Under the pieces are notes generated by a model, which saw nothing but the letters and a program-made list of their open reading frames with translations, made no database searches and was not told the origin of the DNA. From positions 1 to 64,000 of the forward strand of contig NZ_VIKW01000081.1 of NCBI RefSeq assembly GCF_009711975.1: DNA of 64,000 nucleotides. Reading direction: 5' to 3'. The translations under genes and the position numbers were made by a program. Below, one piece after another: positions 1-9,217 of this stretch (the first letter of the stretch is position 1; every line of letters starts with the position of its first letter). Origin of the DNA: Anabaena sp. UHCC 0204. Its GTDB lineage: Bacteria > Cyanobacteriota > Cyanobacteriia > Cyanobacteriales > Nostocaceae.

Positions 1-1796
1 GTATCGGCTCAATAAGTAGGGGTAACAGAGGAAAATAAGTGCAACGAGGTACACACAGTGTCATAGAATAGGAGACATGAAGCAAAAAAATATTGAGAGT
101 GACAAATCAATATCAGATTTACTGCAAACCATCGAGCCAAAAGGGATTGCAGACGAATCAATGCGTCATACAGTAGAGGTATTACTGAATCTAATAGAGC
201 AATTAGAATTAAAAGTCAAAGGCTTAGAGTCAGAAAATCAACGGTTAAAAGATGAAAACAACCGCTTGAAGGGAGAACAAGGTCAGCCAGACATAAAAGC
301 CAAGAATAAGAAAGGGTTTGAGAATAAGCACTCATCAGAACAAGAAAGAAAAACCCCAAAAAAGCACTCCAAGGGCAGTAAAAATCAAGCCATTAAAATA
401 AACAGAGAAGAAATATTAGAATACCCCCAAGACAAACTACCAGCAGACGCAAAGTTTAAAGGGTATGAAGAAGTAATCGTCCAAGACATCATCCTAACAA
501 CCGACAACGTACTATTCCGAAAAGAGAAATACTACTCACCCTTAGAAAAGAAAACCTATTTGGCAGAACTGCCAAGCGGTTATGAAGGAGAATTTGGTCC
601 AGGAATAAAAACCTTAGTTATCAGCTTGTACTACGGGGGCAACATGACCCAAGGCAAGTTGTTAGAATTCTTAGAGGATATTGGTATTTCCATGTCAGCG
701 GGGTATTTATCTAATCTACTGATTAAGAACCACACTGGTTTTGAAAGTGAGAAAACAGAGGTATATTCGGCAGGACTAGAGAGTAGTCCTTGGCAACACT
801 TTGACCAAACTGCTGCCCGCGTTGGTGGGGTCAACCATACCACTAATGTCATCTGTAACCCTTTATATACAGTCTACTTGACAACTCCCAAGAAAGACCG
901 ATTGACCGTACTCAAAGGCTTGCAGAATAACAAAGAACTGGAGTTTATTTTCAATCAATTTACATACGAGTTGCTGATAAATTTCCCACTACCAAATAAA
1001 TATAAAGACGCTCTCCAACTATTACCGCAAGAAACTGTGTTGAACTCCGAACAGTTCCATGCCCTACTGGATACCTATCTACCCAAACTGGGTTCTCAAC
1101 AACGAACTCGAATCACCGAAGCAGCGGCTATTGCTTTCTATCATCAACAAACTAATTGGCCAGTGGTGCAAACTCTCGTCTGTGATGATGCTCCCCAATT
1201 CAAGTTACTAACTGATAATATTGCTTTGTGTTGGGTGCATGAGGGACGACATTATAAGAAATTAAGTCCGTTTATTGCTTGTCACCAAAAGATAATAGAA
1301 GAATTTCTGGATGATTTCTGGAATTACTACCGAGACTTACTCGCTTACAAAGATTCTCCCAGTCAACAAACCGCAGAAAAACTCCGGTCTGAGTTTTGGA
1401 AACTTTTTTCCCTTCAAAGTGGTTATGAACAGTTGGATGAGCGAAAACAATTAACACGGATGAAAATTTCTGAGTTGCTTTTAGTATTAGAGCATCCTGA
1501 ATTGCCTTTGCACAATAATCCGGCGGAGTTAGCTGCTAGGACGATGGTGCAACGACGTAATATTAGTTATGCCACTCAAACTATTGAAGGTACTCAAGCT
1601 TGGGATACTTTTATGTCTCTTGTTGCTACTACTCGTCAGTTGGGAATTAGTTTTTTTGAATATATCCGTGACCGCATTTCTCAGGTGGGAAATATTCCTT
1701 CTTTGGCAACTATTATTCGGGAAAAATCTGCTCTCAATTCTTTTGGTTTGTCATGGATGCCTGAATAACTCTTTCCCCGATATATTGAGGGGATAC
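1..1796 (+). mobile_element. IS66-like insertion sequence
   Basis: A single transposase gene lies between imperfect terminal inverted repeats. The first 13 bases (gtatcggctcaat) match the reverse complement of 1784-1796 (attgaggggatac) at 11 of 13 positions. The left end falls at or just before the window start, so the target-site duplication cannot be checked. The right end lies 28 bp past the transposase stop, and an unrelated helicase reading frame resumes directly after it. The family call rests on the transposase; the exact end positions are inferred from the repeat match. Confidence 0.7.
77..1768 (+). CDS. IS66-like transposase
   Basis: This 563-residue protein should catalyse cut-and-paste movement of the element that encodes it. 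An N-terminal coiled coil (about residues 35-75, heptads of Leu and Glu) is followed by a Lys-rich linker, typical of IS66-type transposases. The catalytic core shows WQHFDQTAARVGG (first Asp, about residue 243), LVCDDAPQF, the CWVHEGRHYKK segment and, near the C terminus, the HNNPAELAARTMVQRRN region holding the conserved Glu. The frame is intact and the length is normal, so the enzyme may be active. The ATG at 77 follows a purine-rich AGGAGA (70-75). No accessory tnpA/tnpB genes are seen, as is usual for the single-ORF relatives of IS66. Confidence 0.8.
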   Translation: MKQKNIESDKSISDLLQTIEPKGIADESMRHTVEVLLNLIEQLELKVKGLESENQRLKDENNRLKGEQGQPDIKAKNKKGFENKHSSEQERKTPKKHSKGSKNQAIKINREEILEYPQDKLPADAKFKGYEEVIVQDIILTTDNVLFRKEKYYSPLEKKTYLAELPSGYEGEFGPGIKTLVISLYYGGNMTQGKLLEFLEDIGISMSAGYLSNLLIKNHTGFESEKTEVYSAGLESSPWQHFDQTAARVGGVNHTTNVICNPLYTVYLTTPKKDRLTVLKGLQNNKELEFIFNQFTYELLINFPLPNKYKDALQLLPQETVLNSEQFHALLDTYLPKLGSQQRTRITEAAAIAFYHQQTNWPVVQTLVCDDAPQFKLLTDNIALCWVHEGRHYKKLSPFIACHQKIIEEFLDDFWNYYRDLLAYKDSPSQQTAEKLRSEFWKLFSLQSGYEQLDERKQLTRMKISELLLVLEHPELPLHNNPAELAARTMVQRRNISYATQTIEGTQAWDTFMSLVATTRQLGISFFEYIRDRISQVGNIPSLATIIREKSALNSFGLSWMPE

Positions 1797-3055
1797 AAGA
1801 TAACTTTAGCAAAAATGTCCATTATCTAGAAATACACGCAAATATATCTGAATACGAAAAACAAGAAATTAAAAAATATCAAGAAACCGTTAAAGTCATT
1901 TTCATGACAGCTTCAGGAAGTCGCGGTTTATCTTTCCCCAAAGCTAAACATATCTTGGTAGAAATCCCCAAGTTTGAAATTGAGAAAAACCTCATGGAAA
2001 TAATTCAGGTAATTTATCGAGGAAGGGGAAATGATATCATAGATGATCAAGATAAATACTTAACTTTCTATTTAGCTGAACGTTCAATTTATTATCAGGA
2101 TAACCCCCAACTTTCTGTACAGGAAAGTGTTTTAAGTTTATTAAATCTTCTCTTAGTTCTCAAAGCATCAATTATGACCAGAATTCAAGGTTATGGGATA
2201 ATTGGGAGGAAAAAATATATTCTCATTCCCATTGGGGGAAAATCGGTTTTAGCTGCTGGAGAAACCTTTTCTGGTCAAATTGCAAGTTTAATTAACCAAC
2301 TTAAAAAAGAATATAATATCAACAAAAGTCATAAATTATTAAAACAAGTCTACATGAGTTTAGAAAAACTCATGGGAGATGGTGATTTTGAAGTTGAAAA
2401 AAATCACAATACAGCAGCAAGTTATTTAACTATCCGTGAAAATTTCAACAACAAATTTTTAGCTGTAGCGAAAACTTTTGATAAATTACTTGATTTCAAA
2501 CCATTGGAGTTAGGTTATATTAGTGGTGGTTTATTAATAGTACCCAGTAAAAATATCGAAGAATCATATCAAATGCGATTATTAGATATGCAAAAATATG
2601 CAAATGCAGAATTATGGGAAAACCTGAAAAGCATCAGTAGAAATAAAACTTATCCAGAAAGTCTCACTTATGCGGTGAAAAATGCCATAGAATTAGTTGA
2701 AAGACTCAGAAATGCAACACCAAAAACGCAGAATTTTATCCAGAAAAGTCAACACACAGATCAATATTATGCTTTACCATTATTTGCATTTATTAGTGGT
2801 AAAGTCATGAAAAAATATTTTGAAAATGATCCAGAAGAACCAGAAGATCAACGTTTCAAAGATATTCTCTCTACCTACATCCGTTTATTATATCCTGTCA
2901 GTAACATTTTACCAATTGGTCACAATTATCAAGAATTTCCCTTTGTGGTATTTAGAAGTTATAGCTTAGAAGAAATTAGAAACAAAGTTTTTACAGAAAA
3001 GTATCTATTGAATTCTCATGAATTAAACGTTCTCAATTTAATTCTTTCTCGATAA
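1797..3055 (+). pseudogene. Helicase C-terminal fragment cut by the IS element
   Basis: Open reading continues from the right end of the insertion sequence (first clear residues DNFSKNVHYLEIH) to a stop at 3053, giving about 418 residues without an N terminus. Superfamily 2 helicase motif V (MTASGSRGLSF) and motif VI (QVIYRGRG) are near the start, so the missing upstream part would have held the Walker A and DExH motifs. The remaining 300 residues match nothing I can name. An internal ATG at 1904 could allow translation of a remnant, but the ATPase core would be absent. It lies next to a toxin-antitoxin pair, and the intact gene may have belonged to a defence module; that is inference. Confidence 0.6.
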
Positions 3056-3297
3056 CCTCAATTAACAAAGAAAATATTTTCGCATTTTAAGAGTTAAGGG
3101 TATTGACTGGCATCCCAAAACCTGATAAGCTTAATCTTGATGAGGAAGAACCATCTTTGTCGCATAAGCATATTAAAACATAACAAATTTTAAATATAAT
3201 TGACATACTTTTGCTTATATACTGATAAGATATCGAAAATTTTGATGCTTGTGTGATAACATTAAATTAGACGCAAATTTAGTGCGGAGTAATTCTC

Positions 3298-3588
3298 ATG
3301 ATTAATTTAAGTCGAGATATTCAGTCACTCTCAACCTTTAAACGCAATACGAATGAACTGATTAGTCAGATGAAAGAAACTGGAAATCCTATAGTTTTAA
3401 CAGTTAACGGAAAAGCAGAATTAGTGGTACAAGATGCTGTTGCTTATCAACAATTACTTGATACTTTGGAAAAGTTAGAAACTCTCATCGGTATAAAGAA
3501 AGGATTAGAAGACATAGCAACAGGTAACACACAATCTCTAAATCAGTTTATTGAAGAAATGCACCAAAAACATGGAATTTCAGGTTAA
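3298..3588 (+). CDS. Type II antitoxin, Phd/YefM family
   Basis: This 96-residue protein should bind and neutralise the toxin encoded directly after it and repress their shared promoter. The N-terminal half (INLSRDIQSLSTFKRN, then IVLTVNGKAELVVQD) has the Phd/YefM fold pattern; the C-terminal half is helical and would wrap the toxin. The ATG at 3298 follows GCGGAGTAATTCTC, a usable ribosome-binding site. The upstream spacer holds an isolated TTGACA (3200-3205) but no convincing -10 box at 17 bp. The toxin start lies inside the end of this gene, implying translational coupling. Confidence 0.85.
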   Translation: MINLSRDIQSLSTFKRNTNELISQMKETGNPIVLTVNGKAELVVQDAVAYQQLLDTLEKLETLIGIKKGLEDIATGNTQSLNQFIEEMHQKHGISG

Positions 3589-3898
3589 ATTAACTGGTAA
3601 TGCCAAACTAGAAATAGAAGCTGCATATCTTTGGCTAAAACAAGATAATCCTGATTATGCGGATCAATGGTTTAGGAATCTAATGGATACTATTGCTACT
3701 TTACAAGATAAACCTAATCGTTGTGCTTTCGCTAGGGAAAATGATGATTTTCCTGAAGAAATAAGACAACTTTTATATGGAAAAGGAAGAAATAAATATC
3801 GTGTAATTTTTACTGTTGAAGAAGATATTGTCTATATTCTCTATGTTCGTCATAGCGCACAATCTTCAATAACATTCAATCCTCTTGATTTTGAGTAA
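3572..3898 (+). CDS. Type II toxin, RelE/ParE family
   Basis: This 108-residue protein has the ParE/RelE pattern: an N-terminal strand (MEFQVKLTGNAKLEIEAAYLW), two helices, then the FPEEIRQLLYGKGRNKYRVIF and DIVYILYVRHSAQ strands typical of plasmid-stabilisation toxins. Family members inhibit translation or gyrase; which applies here cannot be told. I chose the ATG at 3572 rather than an in-frame ATG 21 bases earlier because it begins at the conserved first strand. It overlaps the antitoxin stop by 17 bases. The frame is intact, so the pair may be functional. Confidence 0.82.
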   Translation: MEFQVKLTGNAKLEIEAAYLWLKQDNPDYADQWFRNLMDTIATLQDKPNRCAFARENDDFPEEIRQLLYGKGRNKYRVIFTVEEDIVYILYVRHSAQSSITFNPLDFE

Positions 3899-3993
3899 AA
3901 AACTTGGTTTGTGCTTATTTCAGAGTTTATTGGGGAAGGTAGCAGCTAAAATCAGAAAAGCGTAACCACTGGGGAAGCAAGCTATTAGCAGGA

Positions 3994-4146
3994 ATGAAGT
4001 TGAAAAGGAAGCCGAATAAAAAAAAGACATCACCAGGACAAATGAGTCTTCCTTGGAATGAGTGGGAAGCAACAGACCCAGAAATTAAGGAAGTAGCTGA
4101 TAAATTTATCACAGGGGGGAGTGCCTCGACAACCCGGAAACCTTGA
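3994..4146 (+). CDS. Small basic ORF, possible gene remnant
   Basis: This 50-residue frame starts with a Lys/Arg-rich stretch (MKLKRKPNKKKTSPG) and continues into an acidic segment (LPWNEWEATDPEIKEVADKF). The frame stays open upstream to about 3949 without another good start, so it could be the 3' end of a decayed gene. There is no clear ribosome-binding site and I do not recognise the family. It sits between the toxin gene and the oppositely oriented NACHT gene. Confidence 0.3.
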   Translation: MKLKRKPNKKKTSPGQMSLPWNEWEATDPEIKEVADKFITGGSASTTRKP

Positions 4147-4198
4147 AACTTCGTAGGAAAGGCCTTGATAAGAAATGTTTATAGATTGGCTGAAAGCT

Positions 4199-6823
4199 TT
4201 ATAGATTACACTTTACAAGTCTCTGCACAAGAGAAGAGAGACTTTTGTCCCGTTTTTGTACGTATCTGACTATATTACCATCTTTCAACAGAATTCGTCT
4301 CGTTTTTGCACTCGATGGGGCTGCATGGGGTAGGTGTCCACTAGGCGCTGTTATGCTATAAATTGCGCTTGACCACTTTAATGCGCTGTACATTTTTTCC
4401 CAGTCTTTCCCTTGCGCTTCATAGATACGCTTTTGGACACTAAAACCAAAGCGACCATCACTATATTGTACCCAAAGTTGGTCAATCGTGCGGAGGTCAG
4501 AACAAGGAAATTTTTCAATAGCATCAACATCTAAGTAGCCTTGACTTTCTCGGTTAGCTACATTGAGCATCATTTTTGCTGTTTCCTCATCAGCCTCACG
4601 CCAATTTCCAGCGGCTAAATGTTCTAAAAGTTGTCTGTATTGTTGTGGACATTGGTCTTTGCAAACTCTAATTCCTTCCCCATCATTTCTATTTTCCTGA
4701 GTCCAACAAGTAAGATGTTTATTATCATTTGCTGGATACTGTTTTGCTTCTGCTTCTGTTGGTAATCTATAACGAATTAGGTTGTTGTCAAAATTAGAAT
4801 TTAAACTCAACCAAACACAAAACCTATTAGCAGCTTGAAAACTAATTCTAGTAACAGGTTGAGTAGGAGAAATATTATTGACATCAGCCGGTAAAAAACC
4901 TTGTTCAACAGTATTTGTTCCAAAGGTATCTTTGATAAACTCCTGATACTCTGCCCAAGTAATATAACTTTGATCGATTTCTTGGGTTTCATCAATTCTT
5001 AATAAGCCATTTAACCTTCTAACTATTTTCACCTGTGCTGCTAGTTGGGCAATTTTCGGATCTGTAGATGACAAACCAGCTTCCAGAATATTTTCTAGTT
5101 GGATCTGTGTTTGTGGTTCTACTCTTTTACTTTCTTTCAAACAATCATAAGCTAGAGTTAAGGAAGCAACAGTTGACCTTTGTAAAGCTGCTTGAATCAA
5201 ACTTGTCGCATCACTTTGAGCAGCATAAAGGCGAATTGTTTCAGCCCACCAAGAATTACCAAAGTTATCAATTAATATTTTTTCTTGCTGCAACTCTTTC
5301 ACCTCAGCCGCAGCTAAATATTCCTGAAAACTCAAATGAGCAAATTCAAAAATACCTTGTTCTCTTTCAACTATCAAACCACTAACATCTTTAATTTGTT
5401 CTAAAAATTCTTCTGGCGTTAGTGTAATATTCACTATTGTTTGTAGTTCACTAGCAATTAAAGTCTCAACTTCTGCTAGTTCAAAAGTGCGAGTTTCCTT
5501 TTGCATCAAATCCAGTGCCAAAACTTGCAATACTGATTTATTTTGTTCAGATGTCAGAGGCGCTTTAATTTTCTTAGCTGCTTGTCGTGTTCCCAAAAGT
5601 AAATCACAAATTTTCTGATACAGTTCTACTCTGCGTCCTGGTAATGCACTACCGCTATAATGAACAGTAGCAATCATTGTCACCAAAAGCGGATTTGTTG
5701 CCATATCAGCAATAGCACGATTATTAATAATCCGCTCAATTAAATCTTCTGCATTTTTCTTAGCTTCCGCCTTTACTGCTTGATTATTTTTGCCAGCGCG
5801 ACTTCTGATTTCAGTTTGCAGATACCAACTATTAATAAATAGTTTCATCTGTTCTAGAGTGAAGGGTAGAACTTTCAGGATAACTCCTACCTCATCCACA
5901 GGCGCACTACTATAACCATAAGGACGAGAAGTAATGATAAAAGCTGTTTGGCGATAAGTTGCCATTTGCTTATTTACCCATTCACTTACCTGCAAACGTT
6001 CATGACTATCAGCAACTTCATCCAGTCCATCCAACATTACTAAACATTTGCCATTTTTTAACTGTTGATTAAACCAGTCTATTTGTGGATTGAGTTCAGC
6101 AAAAGCAGGTTGCGTTTTCAGGTGATTGGTAATTAATTCTGGCAGAGTAGGAGGTTGTGGACTGGTAATTTCTTCGCGGCTATCGCGCAGATACAATAAC
6201 ACTGGTAATAATTTGGGTGCTTTATATTTGCTATGACCATTTTTGGCATACGTCAAAGTCAAATGCTTTAACAGGGTTGTTTTGCCATATCCTGGGGGAG
6301 CAATAACAGCCATACAGCGATAACTGTCTTCTTTAGAAATAGCAGCTAAGAAATTCCAAATTTCTTGATTTTCAGTATGATGAATGGTGTGTTGATTAGA
6401 AACCATTGCACCAGAAATATTTTCTAAATTACCTGTTTCAACTTTTAGCGGTACAAAGACATCTTCTAAATCCAACACGGGTAAACCAAATCTAAATCCT
6501 TCTGTTTTATAGTCACAATAAATATCAACTAATAACCTTTCATATTTACTCTGAAATCCTGAAATACTTTTAATAACTTTACTCGGTAAATCGTCTACTT
6601 GTTTACCAACCCACTGTCCGGTTTGTTCACCTTTCTCCTCTGCCTTTTTTTCTACGGTTTCCATAAATTTGCCGCTAAACTTTACCCAGATAGAAGAAGC
6701 AGCGGTGAGAAAGGTAGAAATTCCAGCTTGTGTCCATTGGTGACTAAGGAGAAAATGACCCGTTACACCGATTCCAGTTCCTGTAGGTAGCCATTTAACT
6801 AATTCCTGTGTAATATTTCCCAT
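4199..6823 (-). CDS. NACHT NTPase with C-terminal GUN4 domain
   Basis: This 874-residue STAND NTPase is probably an NLR-like signalling or defence protein. The N terminus has a hydrophobic stretch (about 15-48) and an amphipathic helix. The NACHT core follows: Walker A APPGYGKT (175-182), Walker B LVMLDGLDEV (261-270) and the ITSRP sensor (297-301). Helical winged-helix-like regions lead into a segment resembling a formylglycine-enzyme/sulfatase-modifying fold (TWAEYQEFIKD, then RYRLPTEAEA). The last 150 residues are a clear GUN4 domain: LAAGNWREADEET, FPCSDLRTIDQLW, SDGRFGFSVQK and APSGHLPH. GUN4 binds porphyrins and stimulates Mg-chelatase in its stand-alone form; what it senses here is unknown. 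The gene stands alone, near a toxin-antitoxin pair and a broken helicase gene. Confidence 0.85.
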   Translation of the reverse strand: MGNITQELVKWLPTGTGIGVTGHFLLSHQWTQAGISTFLTAASSIWVKFSGKFMETVEKKAEEKGEQTGQWVGKQVDDLPSKVIKSISGFQSKYERLLVDIYCDYKTEGFRFGLPVLDLEDVFVPLKVETGNLENISGAMVSNQHTIHHTENQEIWNFLAAISKEDSYRCMAVIAPPGYGKTTLLKHLTLTYAKNGHSKYKAPKLLPVLLYLRDSREEITSPQPPTLPELITNHLKTQPAFAELNPQIDWFNQQLKNGKCLVMLDGLDEVADSHERLQVSEWVNKQMATYRQTAFIITSRPYGYSSAPVDEVGVILKVLPFTLEQMKLFINSWYLQTEIRSRAGKNNQAVKAEAKKNAEDLIERIINNRAIADMATNPLLVTMIATVHYSGSALPGRRVELYQKICDLLLGTRQAAKKIKAPLTSEQNKSVLQVLALDLMQKETRTFELAEVETLIASELQTIVNITLTPEEFLEQIKDVSGLIVEREQGIFEFAHLSFQEYLAAAEVKELQQEKILIDNFGNSWWAETIRLYAAQSDATSLIQAALQRSTVASLTLAYDCLKESKRVEPQTQIQLENILEAGLSSTDPKIAQLAAQVKIVRRLNGLLRIDETQEIDQSYITWAEYQEFIKDTFGTNTVEQGFLPADVNNISPTQPVTRISFQAANRFCVWLSLNSNFDNNLIRYRLPTEAEAKQYPANDNKHLTCWTQENRNDGEGIRVCKDQCPQQYRQLLEHLAAGNWREADEETAKMMLNVANRESQGYLDVDAIEKFPCSDLRTIDQLWVQYSDGRFGFSVQKRIYEAQGKDWEKMYSALKWSSAIYSITAPSGHLPHAAPSSAKTRRILLKDGNIVRYVQKRDKSLSSLVQRLVKCNL

Positions 6824-6942
6824 CTACCGGACTCCAATTAAGTATTTATACAAATATAATTAAATACATTTTAATACAAAACTTTGCGTCTTTGCTCCTT
6901 TGTGCCTACCCTGCGGGATCTCTAAGAGAGATTGCGCGAAAC

Positions 6943-8454
6943 TCACCTTAAACAACGAATTGCTTCTAATAACCCTCTAGCTTTATTCAGAGTTTCCTCA
7001 TATTCCTTTTCCGGGTCAGAATCAGCCACCAAACCTGCACCAGCTTGGACAGTCACAGTCTGATTATGTAATACCATAGTTCTAATTGCGATCGCACTAT
7101 TCAATTGTCCTTCAAAATCATAATACCCATACACACCAGAATACACACCCCGGCGACTCGGTTCTAACTCATTGATAATTTCCATCGCCCTGATTTTAGG
7201 CGCACCGCTGACAGTCCCCGCCGGAAAACAAGCTTTGAGTAAATCCCATGCAGTTTTACCAGGTGCTAACTTACCCACCACATTACTAACAATGTGCATA
7301 ACATGAGAGTAGCGTTCAATCACCATTAATACATCAACCTTAACACTACCGCTGCTGCACACCCGACCCAAATCATTACGTCCTAAATCTACTAACATCA
7401 CGTGTTCGGCGACTTCCTTGGGGTCTTGAAGTAAATCTTCCGCAAAAGCCGCATCTTCTTGAGTTGTCTTCCCTCTGGGTCTAGTTCCCGCAATGGGACG
7501 GACTGTAGCGATAATTTCCCCCTCATCATTGCATTCTGCCTTTACCATAACTTCGGGACTAGAACCGATAATTTGCCAGTCTTGGAAGTTAAAATAAGCC
7601 ATGTAAGGCGAAGGATTGATTTGCCGCAGAGAACGATATAAGGCGAAGGGATTGCCAGTGTATTCTGTGGATAAGCGTTGAGAAATAACTACTTGGAAAA
7701 TATCACCAGCTTTGATATGTGCTTTGGCCTTTTCCACACTGGCGCAAAATTCTGGGCGGGTAAAGTTGCTTATATATTCCTCTATTCCCGCTTTTGGCTT
7801 GTTTCCAGGGGCTGTCCAGGATAATTTGGTGTTTTCTGGTGATAAGGGCAAAGATAGCTTCTGCACCATTTCCTGAATGCGATCGCTCGCTTTTTGATAT
7901 GCTACCTCTAACCCGGCTGGATCACGTAAATCTGCATAAGCGATCGCCCAAATTTTCCGTTTTACCTGGTCAAATACCAACAAATGATCTACCTGCATCC
8001 ATAACCCATCAGGGATATTTCGCTCATCTTGGGCATGAATTGGCACACGCGACTCAATCCAATTTATTAATTCATAGCCCCAAAACCCAAATAAACCGCC
8101 AATTCCAGAAGGTAATTCTGGTAATTTTACTGGGTGATAAGGTGCTAAACATTCAGATAAAGTAATAAACGGATCACCTGTAAAAACTTGTTGAGAACCA
8201 TCTCGATGAGTTTGGGTAGTTTGATCACCCCGTGCTTCCAAAATCCACAAAGGATCACAACCCAATAAACTATAACGTCCTACAGTTTCTCCACCTTCCA
8301 CCGATTCCAGCAAAAAGCTATAAGGTTGATCTGCACAAACTTTATACCAAGCAGATACAGGTGTATCCAAGTCTGCTATCCATTCTTGGTAAACTGGCAC
8401 AAAATTACCTTTTATAGCAAGTTTTTGAAACTGGTCGAAATCGGGGAAAATCAT
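6943..8454 (-). CDS. trpE: Anthranilate synthase component I
   Basis: This 503-residue enzyme converts chorismate and glutamine-derived ammonia to anthranilate, the first committed step of tryptophan synthesis. The N-terminal domain carries the LLESVEGG motif of the tryptophan feedback site. The chorismate-binding domain is complete: IFQVVISQRL, GSSPEVMV, RPIAGTRPRG, HVMLVDLGRNDLGRV, and the PAGTVSGAPKIRAMEII region. Length is normal. No trpG is adjacent, so the glutaminase subunit must be encoded elsewhere. The start ATG at 8454 is the only good one. A transcript could run from the psaD side, but the 125-bp spacer contains repeat DNA. Confidence 0.95.
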   Translation of the reverse strand: MIFPDFDQFQKLAIKGNFVPVYQEWIADLDTPVSAWYKVCADQPYSFLLESVEGGETVGRYSLLGCDPLWILEARGDQTTQTHRDGSQQVFTGDPFITLSECLAPYHPVKLPELPSGIGGLFGFWGYELINWIESRVPIHAQDERNIPDGLWMQVDHLLVFDQVKRKIWAIAYADLRDPAGLEVAYQKASDRIQEMVQKLSLPLSPENTKLSWTAPGNKPKAGIEEYISNFTRPEFCASVEKAKAHIKAGDIFQVVISQRLSTEYTGNPFALYRSLRQINPSPYMAYFNFQDWQIIGSSPEVMVKAECNDEGEIIATVRPIAGTRPRGKTTQEDAAFAEDLLQDPKEVAEHVMLVDLGRNDLGRVCSSGSVKVDVLMVIERYSHVMHIVSNVVGKLAPGKTAWDLLKACFPAGTVSGAPKIRAMEIINELEPSRRGVYSGVYGYYDFEGQLNSAIAIRTMVLHNQTVTVQAGAGLVADSDPEKEYEETLNKARGLLEAIRCLR

Positions 8455-8525
8455 AAATAATTAAAAATAGACAATTAAAAATTAAACCGGAGTTTTTGGT
8501 AATGGGTAATTGGGCAAAGTTTTGT

Positions 8526-8576
8526 CTTCCCCATTACCCATTACCTATCACCCATTACCTATCACCCATTACCTAA
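8526..8576. repeat. Heptamer-like tandem repeats
   Basis: Five or so copies of a unit reading ACCCATTACCTATC, or its half, lie in the psaD-trpE spacer. Short tandem repeats of this kind recur in many spacers of the window and are known from heterocystous cyanobacteria as STRR sequences. Confidence 0.7.
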
Positions 8577-8579
8577 CGA

Positions 8580-8996
8580 TTAAGCATCGTAAGTAGCTTT
8601 ACCACTGAACTTGATTTGTGCAGGATTAGGGTTTTGACCAATTCTGCGGGGTACGAAACGAACTTGCTCACGACCAGCATTGACCTTTTCAGGGAAGACA
8701 CCATCAGCAGGGTGAATCATTGAAGTTTCGCCACCAGGGAGAATGCGGTAAATCTTGTAGTCGGTAATTTTAAATTTGCGAAGTTGAGCGCCTAAAGCAA
8801 TACCATACTCTTTGCGAGCAATGTAAAGTAGGTTTTCGCCTTTTACCATTTTAGCCGCGCCACCAGTGGGCATTTCAAAGACTTGCTCTTTGGGGCTTGT
8901 CCAGGTGATAGCGTACTTTTCTTCTACATCAGCTTTTGTGAGTAGACCACCAGTGCTGCCACCAAAGATTGGGGTTTTTCCAGTCAAAGTTGCCAT
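8580..8996 (-). CDS. psaD: Photosystem I reaction center subunit II
   Basis: This 138-residue peripheral subunit sits on the stromal (cytoplasmic) side of photosystem I and forms the docking site for ferredoxin. The start [17 protein letters not shown] and the segments [41 protein letters not shown] and [12 protein letters not shown] are the classic PsaD sequence. A longer frame begins 12 codons upstream, but the ATG at 8996 gives the conserved N terminus and has GAGAGA just before it, so I use that start. The 221-bp upstream region should hold a strong light-regulated promoter; I could not identify a convincing RpaB (HLR1) box in it. Confidence 0.97.
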   Translation of the reverse strand: MATLTGKTPIFGGSTGGLLTKADVEEKYAITWTSPKEQVFEMPTGGAAKMVKGENLLYIARKEYGIALGAQLRKFKITDYKIYRILPGGETSMIHPADGVFPEKVNAGREQVRFVPRRIGQNPNPAQIKFSGKATYDA

Positions 8997-9217
8997 AAAC
9001 TCTCTCTCAAGGTTTTTACGGCATACTAACATTGGAACTTAACTTATGTTGCGATCGCGTTATAGACTGTAACAGTTTTTAGTGATTGCGTCTAGCATCA
9101 TATTTCAAAACCATTCCCAAAATATCATCAAGCATCCATTATTTATAGCATATACGCATAATTGTATATACACGAAGTTAGGACAGAATTAATCACAAAA
9201 CTGATTTTTCTGTTCAT

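Noticed and set aside
3200-3226. Sigma-70 promoter upstream of the toxin-antitoxin pair
   Set aside because: TTGACA is present, but no good -10 hexamer lies 16-18 bp downstream, so the call would rest on half a promoter.
9001-9210. RpaB (HLR1) boxes upstream of psaD
   Set aside because: A single GTTACA-like half site can be seen, but no second half at the right spacing.
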